Source: an uncultured Lachnospiraceae bacterium (lineage in GTDB: Bacteria > Bacillota > Clostridia > Lachnospirales > Lachnospiraceae). Taken from it: DNA of 30,021 nucleotides. A model generated the notes under the pieces. It saw only the letters and a list, made by a program, of their open reading frames with translations. It did not search any database and was not told where the DNA came from. Shown piece by piece: positions 23,171 to 30,021 of the stretch (its first letter is position 1; each line of letters begins with the position of its first letter). A program made the position numbers and the translations under genes. The DNA is taken from assembly GCA_910585345.1 (NCBI GenBank), contig CAJUDS010000023.1, positions 1 to 30,021 of the forward strand. Reading direction: 5' to 3'.

Positions 23171-25681
23171 CTACTTCCTCCCGTCAAAGAAATTCTGCTC
23201 CCAGGTATCGTCCTCAAAATCAAAAAATGTCTCTTCGCCCATATACAAAAGCTCCTTTTCCCGCAATACCGGCAGTACGATAAATCCCCATCGTTTCCGG
23301 GATACCCATACGAAAAACTTCATTTCTCCTTCCAGAATGATATCTGTCTCTTCCTGGATTACCGTCCCCTGATACTTCTCGTCGATCTCTTCCTGGGTCG
23401 TCCGCGTAAATTTGGACGGATCGTACTCGAAATAATAAGTGCGCAGACGCCTGCCGCGCTCATCGCTTAAGTACAGATCCAGCTGCTTGCCGATCATAAA
23501 ACGGGAGATATAGCCGATATGATCTTCCCGGTCAAGACTGTGAATCAATATTTTCTCTTTGTTTTCATGCGTATACGCCATAATTTCATAGGGCAGCGTC
23601 CCTACCTGATAATCCTGGTTCACCTTCATATACCCCAGCTTACGGTTCAGGAAATATGCCAGCGCGCCTTCCAGACAGCACATTTTCAGTTCCGTACCGT
23701 CCGCATCCCGCTTTGTCCTGCGGATCAGCTTTCCCGGCACATATTCCTTCAGCGCTTCCGTAAACAGAGAAGATTTGCAGGACTGGCCCGTTAGCTTGAT
23801 CATTTCATATTCCTGCAGACCACCCTGTTCAAACTTCTGTCCAAGAAAGCGCTCCATCAGACTGTAAATATCGGGACGTAGCAGTTCTTCGATCTGGTTT
23901 AGATAAAGCGGGAATTCCATATCCTGCCCGATACGGGAAAGCCTGCCCTCCGTGACGACAGACAGCTTCCATTTATCCAGAAGAATGCTGTTTTTCCCGC
24001 TCTCCTTCCTTGTGCCAATCCACAGTTCATAACAGAACTCCGTGTGAAAAAACAGCTTCTTAACCCGTTCCGCCAGTTCAAACAAATAGTAATAGTTGTT
24101 TTTCACCATAAAATATTCCTGCCTGCCCCGGTCCTCGTATTCCCGGAAACGGGTGGGAAGCACTGCCTCCGCCAGCCGGTATGCCTCCTCTGTCTCTTCC
24201 GCGCCGCCCCGTGCCGCCAGACCGCCGCGCCCTGCCGCCGCGTCCGCATAATCCGCCGCATCGCGTCCTCCCCCGTTTCCCAATGCAGCGGCAATTTTTA
24301 CTTTGATCAGCTGCAGAATACGGAATGTCAGGTTATTCCCGCCGAAATTCGTATCCCCGTTCTCATAACTTGTTTCCAGGTCGATCGTATACGATACCCG
24401 GCTGTTATCAATGCGGAATCTCCCCGATGTCAAATCCGTCGTGCCGCCTCCGCAGTCAATAATCAGCGCGTGATACCAGTATCCTTTCCGGTAATTGTCC
24501 TGCGCAACCATATTGTTAATGCTCTGGAACAGCACGGCCATCCCTTCATCGAGCGTACAGTCCACCTGATAACATTCCGGCAGCAGTTCTCTGAATACAT
24601 GCCCGAATTTCTCTTTCTGCCGGATAGGCGCCAAAAGCTGGATATTCCGGAAACTGCATTTAAACTGCTGTCTGCCCAGCCCGATCAGGTATTCCAGAAA
24701 GGCCCGCAGCATCTCTTTTCTGGCGATCTGATATTTATGCCCGTTCTTTAAGATCACGCTCTCTGTGCGCTGCGCATCACTGATCCAGCGCTTGATGTCA
24801 TAAAAGACAGGCACGTCTTCATCCTGATAGTTCTGGCTGCCAAGGCGCAGCGCGTCATAACCAAATACGAACTGCGGCTGCCCGTCCCGTATTTCTTCCA
24901 CGCCGATGACGCTGGGAATCACATGACTCCCCTCCACCCGGGCGATTCCCACGCTTCCATCAGAGCGGCAGATTCCCATTGTCGTATTCGAGCTGCCAAA
25001 ATCGATGATCAGCGGCAGCGCAGTTTCCGCCGTCTCCCGGACTTCAATATCCAGAAGAGGGATGCGTATCCCTTCCACATAGCCCGGTTCCAAGGCCTGA
25101 TTACCCATATAACAGTCATAGAGAAATTCCGATATCCTCTCATCGGGAAAATATACGATAGAATACTGATGCTTTTCCAGCGGGCGGATGGCGACATCCC
25201 GGCCCTGGAACAGATAAAATACACCTTCTTTTTCCCTGATAAAAAAACAGGTGTATACCTGCCCTGTCTCATCCATCAGCAGCAGATTTCCTTCATACAG
25301 GCTCGAATCCGATTCCATCCGGTAATGATCGTTCTCACACAGTCCTGTTCCCCGGTACAGAATGATCGTACCCGGTATCCGGATGGAATCCTTATACGTA
25401 AGCCGGATCGCACTTCGGTCCAGAAATTCCTGCAGACGGGAAAGCCCTTCCGGTATATCCGTATCAATATGCCGGTAATCCTTCTGCCCCCTGAAGCGCA
25501 TAATCAGTCTGATCCATCCTTCCCGGTCGCTAAACTGCAGCGAAGGAGCCACCAGTTTTTCTTTCCGGCATATCTCCTTTAGCTGAAATGTCGTCATCTT
25601 TTCCAGCTGGCTCCTTTTATAAGTCGCCCGCGCCCCTTCTTCTTTTTTTCCGGGATGCAGCGTATAAGTATATTGGCTCAT
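23171..25681 (-). CDS. Hsp70/actin-fold ATPase with SAP-like N-terminal extension
   Basis: A protein of 836 residues; the ATG overlaps the previous stop (ATGA). Residues about 28-66 look like a SAP-type helix-turn-helix (MTTFQLKEICRKEKL, then GWIRLIMRFRG). A beta-rich region of about 150 residues precedes the ATPase domain. Nucleotide motifs of the Hsp70/actin clan are clear: phosphate 1 IIDFGSSNTTMGI at 225-237, phosphate 2 IIDCGGGTTDL at 407-417, and an adenosine-like LTGQSCKSSLF further on. Glu/Gly/Ala-rich low complexity interrupts the middle. It is longer than DnaK and lacks an obvious DnaK substrate-binding domain and EEVD tail, so it is a specialised clan member. It is likely an assembly or disassembly factor for the injection apparatus, paired with the operon's J-protein (inference). 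Confidence 0.85.
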   Translation of the reverse strand: MSQYTYTLHPGKKEEGARATYKRSQLEKMTTFQLKEICRKEKLVAPSLQFSDREGWIRLIMRFRGQKDYRHIDTDIPEGLSRLQEFLDRSAIRLTYKDSIRIPGTIILYRGTGLCENDHYRMESDSSLYEGNLLLMDETGQVYTCFFIREKEGVFYLFQGRDVAIRPLEKHQYSIVYFPDERISEFLYDCYMGNQALEPGYVEGIRIPLLDIEVRETAETALPLIIDFGSSNTTMGICRSDGSVGIARVEGSHVIPSVIGVEEIRDGQPQFVFGYDALRLGSQNYQDEDVPVFYDIKRWISDAQRTESVILKNGHKYQIARKEMLRAFLEYLIGLGRQQFKCSFRNIQLLAPIRQKEKFGHVFRELLPECYQVDCTLDEGMAVLFQSINNMVAQDNYRKGYWYHALIIDCGGGTTDLTSGRFRIDNSRVSYTIDLETSYENGDTNFGGNNLTFRILQLIKVKIAAALGNGGGRDAADYADAAAGRGGLAARGGAEETEEAYRLAEAVLPTRFREYEDRGRQEYFMVKNNYYYLFELAERVKKLFFHTEFCYELWIGTRKESGKNSILLDKWKLSVVTEGRLSRIGQDMEFPLYLNQIEELLRPDIYSLMERFLGQKFEQGGLQEYEMIKLTGQSCKSSLFTEALKEYVPGKLIRRTKRDADGTELKMCCLEGALAYFLNRKLGYMKVNQDYQVGTLPYEIMAYTHENKEKILIHSLDREDHIGYISRFMIGKQLDLYLSDERGRRLRTYYFEYDPSKFTRTTQEEIDEKYQGTVIQEETDIILEGEMKFFVWVSRKRWGFIVLPVLREKELLYMGEETFFDFEDDTWEQNFFDGRK

Positions 25682-27396
25682 TCTGTCTCCTCCTCCCGCG
25701 CTTTTTCATTTTCCGCAGTCTCTTCTGCTGCGATGCCGGCCTCGGCTGCCGCTATCTTAGCATTGATGCCGTCCGCCAGTTCCGGCAGTTCCAGACGGAC
25801 ATAAATCGCCTGTGCCGTGCGGTAATAAGTGACGGCGCTGTCATATTTCCCTGCCGCCAGCAGTTCGTTTCCTTTGTTTTCCAAGTCTATGGCGCTTTTG
25901 CGGTCATTGGTCCTCTGCTCGTTTTCCAGCTCTTTCTGCTCTTCCTCAGCTTCCTTCTCCTTCTGTTCTTCTTCTTCTCTTTCCTCTTTTTCCTTCTGCT
26001 TCTCCTCTTCCCTGGCTGCCTGCTCCTGCGCCGCCTGTGCCTTGGCCTGCTGGCTTTCTTTCTCGATCTTTTCTTCCGCCGCTGCCTGTTTTGCCAGCGC
26101 CTCTTCCTTTCCTGCCGTATAATACAAAGATGCTGCTTTATCCCTTGCTTCTTTGTAAGAAGCTATTGCGCCCTCCATATCGCCATATTCTTCTTTCTGT
26201 ATTCCCAGCTCTATGAAATCAAACACATCTATGTAGGCTCTCGTCCGGCTAAGCTGCGAATCGATGTACGATTTTCCCACATTTCCGGCGCTCATAGACA
26301 TTTCCATCGCTGTCAGATACAATTCCTGCGCCTTTTGGTATTCCTGCGCCATGATAGCTTCATCCGCCAGACTGATCTGCTCCGCCAGCTTCAGATACTG
26401 GTCCGCTTCCGCCTCTTCTTCCTTTCTTTTCAGGCTTCCCGCCAGTTTTTTTGCTTCCGTATATTCCTCCGCCGCTTTTTTATAATTATCATAGCGCATA
26501 TACGTCCCGCCGCTTTCCATACACGTGGCAAGGCTCTCCTCCTTGTTGCGGATATTTCTGTGGCGCAGATAAAGCGCAAGGCTGATTCCTCCTACAAGAA
26601 GCGCCACCGGTATTGCCACCATCAGTATTTTCTTCAGGGAAAATTTCTTTTTCGGCGGCCGGTACGTCTTGTCGATAAAGGTAACAGCCAGCGTATAATT
26701 ATCGATGGCGGCCATTTCCTGTTTCCCCAGAACAAGATCTTCCACCTGCCCGAGTATTTCGTCAGGCTCCTTCGCATCCTTTGCCAGTTCCAGCAGTTCT
26801 TCGTCACCACAGCGCTCCCATATCCCTCTTGAAAGCATAGCCAGGATATCTCCGTCCTCCAGCCTGTACTTTTTTGAGGTTACGATTTCCGGCCTGCCCC
26901 GTTCTCCCAGATAAGAATACAGATTATTGCGCTCCTCATGGGCCGCGGCCTGGTCTGACGTTACCTTCTCTTTTTCTACCAGATTCGCGGTCAGAGACTG
27001 GTCTCTTGTTTTGAACAGAAAACGGTTATTACGTAAAAGATAGAGCCGTGTATTTCCCGTATAACAGTAGCGCATCTTCCGGTAATCCGTTATTACAATC
27101 ATGACCGACGCCTTCAGTCTCATGCCGCCCCGTTTCTTTAAAAGTTCACGATGGGCTTCCCGCATGTAACGCTCCAATTTCCCTTTGCGCATGGTGGGAG
27201 ACTCGATAAAGCTTCTGATCAGGCTTTCCACCGCAACCTTTGCACTGTTGACAAGAGGCTCGTCGTCCAGACTGTCCGCCAGCACATAGCATGCAAAATC
27301 ATCCATTTCCACGCATCCGAAATAATCCCGGTTGGAAAGTTTCTGTCCCTCCTCCGACATAAACCGGGTTTTAAATTCCGAATTAATCCGCCGCAT
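25678..27396 (-). CDS. PP2C-like domain, transmembrane helix and acidic coiled-coil/TPR-like tail
   Basis: A protein of 572 residues with GGAGG 7 bases before the ATG; it overlaps the previous gene by 14 bases. Residues 1-242 look like a degenerate PP2C: SNRDYF (21-26), VLADSLDDE (38-46, where VADG is usual), YTGNTRLYLLR (112-122; GDSR usual), LAMLSRGIWE (185-194; SDG usual) and DNYTLAVTFID (232-242, conserved). The Asp of motif 8 is again lost. A basic stretch (PPKKKFSLKK) and one membrane helix at about 257-277 follow. The remaining 290 residues are helical, with YxxAxExY-type repeats resembling TPRs and a strongly charged Glu/Lys/Gln segment near 430-500. This is probably a membrane-bound regulator with an external or periseptal helical arm; orientation cannot be read from the sequence. 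Confidence 0.75.
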   Translation of the reverse strand: MRRINSEFKTRFMSEEGQKLSNRDYFGCVEMDDFACYVLADSLDDEPLVNSAKVAVESLIRSFIESPTMRKGKLERYMREAHRELLKKRGGMRLKASVMIVITDYRKMRYCYTGNTRLYLLRNNRFLFKTRDQSLTANLVEKEKVTSDQAAAHEERNNLYSYLGERGRPEIVTSKKYRLEDGDILAMLSRGIWERCGDEELLELAKDAKEPDEILGQVEDLVLGKQEMAAIDNYTLAVTFIDKTYRPPKKKFSLKKILMVAIPVALLVGGISLALYLRHRNIRNKEESLATCMESGGTYMRYDNYKKAAEEYTEAKKLAGSLKRKEEEAEADQYLKLAEQISLADEAIMAQEYQKAQELYLTAMEMSMSAGNVGKSYIDSQLSRTRAYIDVFDFIELGIQKEEYGDMEGAIASYKEARDKAASLYYTAGKEEALAKQAAAEEKIEKESQQAKAQAAQEQAAREEEKQKEKEEREEEEQKEKEAEEEQKELENEQRTNDRKSAIDLENKGNELLAAGKYDSAVTYYRTAQAIYVRLELPELADGINAKIAAAEAGIAAEETAENEKAREEETE

Positions 27397-28258
27397 TTGA
27401 CACCTCCGCCTTTATGATCAACACGCTTCCGTTCTCTTTTGTATCCTCCGGCCTGCCCTCCGCCTGCCGGACCAGTTCCATGGCCATTGCACGCAGCGCA
27501 ATCGGACGCAGCAGCACATCCTCAATTTCAGCCCATGACAATTCCTGCCAGATTCCCTTTGTTGCCGCAAACACCAGATCACCCGCCTTCAGGCGCACAG
27601 GCGCCTCTCCGATCTCCATCTCATGAAAACCGTCCATCCCCAGATAGTTCCAGATTCTCTTTTCATCCATGCTCCATACGGCTTCTTTCCGGGAAATCCT
27701 TCCTTCCTGGTAAGCATGCGCCGCCAGCACGTCCATTGTATGTCCCTCACTGATGGGAATCAGCTCCTTTCCCCGCAGCAGTGCGATCCTGATATCGCCT
27801 GCCAGCGCATAATACATAGACGCGCCGTCTAAAAAGATGGCCGCCAGGCACGCGCCGCCCCTGCGCTCACCGATTGTCTTCTGGATGCGGATGTTGGCCT
27901 CATAGAAGGAAGTGCGCAGAAAATATTGCGGATTCTGCAGTTCCCTGTACGGCTCATAGCGGTCCAGTATGGTATCCACCGCGATCTGTGCGCACAGTTT
28001 TCCCGTATTTTCCTTCCCGATTCCGTCAGCCACCGCCGCCATCGTTCCGGCAAAGTTGCGGCAGACCTGCACACAGTCCGCCTGTACTACCTGGCTCCCC
28101 GTCGTCTGGCAGACAGCATACAGATCCGCTCTGTGACTGACCTGCCCCATGCGGACGGCTTCTCCTTCCGACACGGCAATCGAAAGCAGCAGTCTCACAA
28201 AAACAACCGTAAACAAAATTGCCGCAATCCCTATGACAAAGGTCATATTTCCCGTCAT
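27383..28258 (-). CDS. PP2C-like phosphatase-fold protein with N-terminal membrane anchor
   Basis: A protein of 291 residues from the ATG at 28258 (GGAAGG 9 bases upstream; an alternative ATG at 28267 overlaps the previous stop). One membrane segment lies at about 6-29, followed by a PP2C fold. Visible motifs: QAD at 59-61, AVADGIGKENTGK from about 75, and AGDIRIALLRGKEL at about 153. The metal-binding motif 8, usually (C/S)-S/T-D-G, reads AATKGIW (about 231-237), replacing the Asp with Lys. The final D-N pair is E-N. Two of the usual metal aspartates are therefore absent. It may be a low-activity phosphatase or a pseudo-phosphatase that only senses. The gene sits between FHA2 and a second PP2C-like gene, matching the PppA/Fha logic of T6SS control. 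Confidence 0.75.
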   Translation of the reverse strand: MTGNMTFVIGIAAILFTVVFVRLLLSIAVSEGEAVRMGQVSHRADLYAVCQTTGSQVVQADCVQVCRNFAGTMAAVADGIGKENTGKLCAQIAVDTILDRYEPYRELQNPQYFLRTSFYEANIRIQKTIGERRGGACLAAIFLDGASMYYALAGDIRIALLRGKELIPISEGHTMDVLAAHAYQEGRISRKEAVWSMDEKRIWNYLGMDGFHEMEIGEAPVRLKAGDLVFAATKGIWQELSWAEIEDVLLRPIALRAMAMELVRQAEGRPEDTKENGSVLIIKAEVSNAAD

Positions 28259-28263
28259 GCCGT

Positions 28264-28764
28264 TCATCCTTCCATGCTGTTCCATTCAAAGTTATCGCCG
28301 CACAACGGGACAAAAATAAAGCGGCTCTTTCCCAGCTCTATTGTGTCATAGGGCTTTAGATCGGTCGGCACATAAACAGCCTCGCCGTTCAGATACGCAA
28401 GTCCTGCGGAATCCCCCGGCAGAATAACGGTATTGCGCTTTTTCCTGTCATATACAATTACCGTATGGTTCCTGCGGTTGATCTCGTTATCCCCCAGAAT
28501 CTGTATGTCCATGTCGTCCCCGCGCCCTACAAAGTTTTTTCCGTCATGGATTTTGTAATCCATGCCCATTCTGGCCCCCTCAATACACACCAGCCAGCCG
28601 CATACCGGCGCAATCTTTTCCTGCAGCAGCTCTACGGGAGGCTCAAAACCTACAGGCTTTTTTTCCTCTTCTTCTCCCTCAAGCTGCATCTTACAGTAAG
28701 GACAGATATTTCCGTACCGTCTTGCATTGTATACATGCCCATTGGGACATCTCACTAAACTCAT
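28264..28764 (-). CDS. FHA-domain protein with N-terminal zinc-ribbon-like motif
   Basis: A protein of 166 residues from MSLVRCPNGH. The first 25 residues carry a zinc-ribbon-like set (CPNGH then CPYC at 21-24). An acidic linker (EGEEEEKK) follows, then an FHA domain at about 57-153 with VGRGDDMDIQI, the RRNH segment at 97-100, and GLAYLNGEAV at 121-130. In canonical FHA domains the middle motif is S-x-x-H; here the Ser is missing, so phosphopeptide affinity could differ. The start is uncertain: the frame is open to 28884 with ATGs at 28809 and 28782. I prefer 28764 because GGAG lies 11 bases upstream and related proteins begin with this Cys-rich segment. It is probably a cytosolic regulator or scaffold of the same apparatus as its neighbours. 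Confidence 0.8.
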   Translation of the reverse strand: MSLVRCPNGHVYNARRYGNICPYCKMQLEGEEEEKKPVGFEPPVELLQEKIAPVCGWLVCIEGARMGMDYKIHDGKNFVGRGDDMDIQILGDNEINRRNHTVIVYDRKKRNTVILPGDSAGLAYLNGEAVYVPTDLKPYDTIELGKSRFIFVPLCGDNFEWNSMEG

Positions 28765-28823
28765 CTTACTTTCGTCTCCCATTCTCTTTTCTTCAGTGTC
28801 AGAAACCATTTGGAAAAAGTTCC

Positions 28824-29378
28824 CTATGTCAGCAGAAGCCGCGTGTTGGCAATATAGACGATGTCTCCCGCATGGATCCTGCACGGCCGCCCCGTTACCT
28901 TATAGCAGATACCGTCCTCCGCTTTCCTTATACGGACTCCATTGACAGAACCGAGGTCCTCCACATACCAACTGTCGAGACAGAAATTCAGAGCGGCATG
29001 CTGCGGATCAATAAATGTGCCGAATTCACATTCCTCCAGATCGACGTCCACTTCTTCTTCCTCATTTTTCCGTCCGATTATCACGGCTGTCTTACCGGCT
29101 ATATTCCACGATTTCACCGGCTTGTCCCCCTCGTCCAGAAGAATCAGCTCACAGGCCCGCATCGGCGGCGCCGGGGCTTCCTCCGCTCCTCCGTGCGCCT
29201 GCCCCCTCTGGTGGAACAAATCGGCCACCGCCGCTATCATGCACACTAAGGCAGTCGCCGCCAACAGCAGCAGGCCCGCTTTCCCCATGCCAAGATACCA
29301 GGCGCCAAACAGCACGAGAACGGCAAGGACGATAATTGCCGCATCACATACCGATTTTATTTTCTGTTTTACCGTCAT
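28824..29378 (-). CDS. Membrane-anchored FHA-domain protein
   Basis: A protein of 184 residues from the ATG at 29378, preferred because AAGGG sits 6 bases upstream, whereas the ATG at 29402 has no Shine-Dalgarno. Two adjacent hydrophobic segments (about 11-30 and 33-53) form a membrane hairpin. A linker follows, then a C-terminal FHA domain (about 97-184) with GR at 102-103, DPQHAALNF at 124-132 and DLGSVNG at 141-147, the pattern of a phosphothreonine-binding loop. FHA proteins read Thr/Ser-kinase signals; in T6SS, Fha scaffolds act downstream of kinase PpkA and phosphatase PppA. No kinase is seen in this window. The gene starts within the 3' end of the DnaJ-gene region and is followed closely by a second FHA gene. 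Confidence 0.85.
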   Translation of the reverse strand: MTVKQKIKSVCDAAIIVLAVLVLFGAWYLGMGKAGLLLLAATALVCMIAAVADLFHQRGQAHGGAEEAPAPPMRACELILLDEGDKPVKSWNIAGKTAVIIGRKNEEEEVDVDLEECEFGTFIDPQHAALNFCLDSWYVEDLGSVNGVRIRKAEDGICYKVTGRPCRIHAGDIVYIANTRLLLT

Positions 29379-29403
29379 CTGATTCCCTTTCTGTTTTGTC
29401 ATA

Positions 29404-29820
29404 TCACTTTATATTTTTAAAAATGGATGCAAATTTTTCCTCCGGTTTCCTAGCGCCCGCCGCCGTTTTACCGCCGCCGCGTCTATCCCGGTATGTTTCC
29501 ATTCCCTGTCCCGGACGGAATCCGAAAAACCGTTCAAATTCACTCATGGGAGCTGCGGCATCTGTGCCGTCTTTCGCTTCCCGGCCGCCGCCTCCCGTCC
29601 TGCCGCTTTGTGCACTGCGGGCGGCGTCATAGCGCCTGCGTTTCTCTGCATCCCCCAGCGTATGATACGCCTCGCTGATTTCCCGAAACCGCGCCTCACA
29701 CTGCGCATCACCGGGATGCGCGTCCGGATGATACCGCTTTGCAAGAGAACGGTACGCTTTCCTGATTTCATTTTCATCCGCCTGGGGACTGACCCCAAGC
29801 ATCCTGTAATAATCTGTCAT
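29404..29820 (-). CDS. DnaJ (J-domain) protein
   Basis: A 138-residue protein beginning MTDYYRMLGVSPQADENEIR. The N-terminal 70 residues form a J-domain with the diagnostic HPD triad at residues 31-33 and a typical helix IV (AEKRRRYDA). The rest is Gly/Arg-rich with the short hydrophobic patch FERFFGFRPG near residue 97. J-domains stimulate Hsp70 ATPase activity; the obvious partner is the Hsp70-like protein at 23171-25681 in the same operon (inference). I chose the start at 29820 because AGGAG lies 8 bases upstream; the frame is open further upstream, but that part runs back into the terminator. There is no zinc-finger region, so this is a class C type J-protein, not housekeeping DnaJ. Confidence 0.85.
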   Translation of the reverse strand: MTDYYRMLGVSPQADENEIRKAYRSLAKRYHPDAHPGDAQCEARFREISEAYHTLGDAEKRRRYDAARSAQSGRTGGGGREAKDGTDAAAPMSEFERFFGFRPGQGMETYRDRRGGGKTAAGARKPEEKFASIFKNIK

Positions 29821-29851
29821 ACGCATTTCTCCTGAAATCCCCGTCATACTC

Positions 29852-29882
29852 AAAAAAGGGACCGCCACAAGGCAGTCCCTTT
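29852..29882 (-). terminator. Rho-independent terminator after the tube-like gene
   Basis: On the minus strand AAAGGGACTGCC, loop TTGT, GGCGGTCCCTTT forms a 12-bp stem with one mismatch, followed by a run of T. It starts 6 bases after the stop codon of the upstream partial gene and ends about 30 bases before the DnaJ-gene start. It probably lowers, rather than abolishes, transcription into the downstream operon, since no separate promoter is evident in the short gap. Confidence 0.85.
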
Positions 29883-29887
29883 CTGCA

Positions 29888-30021
29888 TCATCCTACGCTG
29901 TATCCGCCTTCTACAGCAGTCTGTACCATTTTATCCTTCTTCTGCTTTATCATCAGACGGAATGTGCCCACACCTTCCGTGTCTCCGTAATCCTCTTTAT
30001 AGTCCACGACAAACGCGTTGG
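29888..30021 (-). CDS. C-terminal end of a probable CIS tube (Hcp-like) protein, partial
   Basis: A reading frame enters from the right edge and gives 43 residues before a TGA, ending KKDKMVQTAVEGGYSVG. It includes the stretch EGVGTFRLMIKQKKDK. Alternating polar/hydrophobic residues and the position at the head of a spike/FHA/Hsp70 operon suggest the last beta-strands of a tube protein of the Hcp/tail-tube type. This is inference: only the tail is visible and no catalytic motif is expected. The gene is followed within a few bases by a strong hairpin terminator, which fits a product needed in far more copies than the proteins encoded downstream. It could equally be another small beta-rich tail protein. 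Confidence 0.4.
   Translation of the reverse strand, partial: NAFVVDYKEDYGDTEGVGTFRLMIKQKKDKMVQTAVEGGYSVG

Noticed and set aside
29820..29868. Earlier start giving a 154-aa DnaJ protein
   Set aside because: The extension runs into the terminator hairpin and the AGGAG site fits the start at 29820.

Overview
The window appears to come from a low-to-mid GC Firmicute, most likely a gut-type Clostridia such as Lachnospiraceae. This is an inference from codon and Shine-Dalgarno style, the monoderm-type gene set, and the recalled co-occurrence of Hsp70-like, DUF4280 and gpD/VgrG-like genes in that family. Essentially every real gene lies on the minus strand, so the biology reads from right to left.

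Right part (about 30.0 to 13.9 kb) is a tightly packed, translationally coupled operon that looks like part of a contractile injection system (CIS, phage-tail/T6SS-like). In transcription order it holds: the 3' end of a probable tube (Hcp-like) gene closed by a hairpin terminator; a DnaJ-domain protein; two FHA-domain proteins; two PP2C-like proteins that have lost a key metal Asp; an 836-aa Hsp70/actin-fold ATPase; four unrecognised proteins that are candidate baseplate or assembly parts; two complete VgrG/gpD-like spike proteins; a pentapeptide-repeat protein; a 173-aa unknown; a DUF4280 (PAAR-like) tip protein; and a third VgrG-like gene. The third VgrG is interrupted by a -1 frameshift and continues in the other frame directly into a giant Rhs protein.

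Middle (13.9 to 6.8 kb) is the 2198-codon VgrG(C-terminus)-Rhs polymorphic toxin, with a variable AT-rich C-terminal toxin tip and an overlapping HEAT-type immunity gene.

Left part (6.8 kb to 1) is an array of spare cassettes. Two orphan Rhs 3' ends, near-identical to the full-length gene up to the Gly/Asp-rich motif after DPSG, each carry a different toxin tip and are each followed by their own AT-rich candidate immunity gene. All three toxin-immunity pairs are followed by the same 270-bp element with long imperfect terminal inverted repeats. In two of the three, that element is followed by an unannotated 24-codon hydrophobic ORF with a good ribosome binding site and then a hairpin terminator. 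In the third, a DUF4062 (TIR-like) gene sits in that position.

Taken together, the right-hand genes would build and regulate a spike/tube device (FHA, PP2C, Hsp70 and DnaJ as control or assembly factors), the VgrG-DUF4280-Rhs set would be its loaded tip, and the left array would be a reservoir of alternative toxin tips with matching immunity. All family names come from motif reading; no database search was run.
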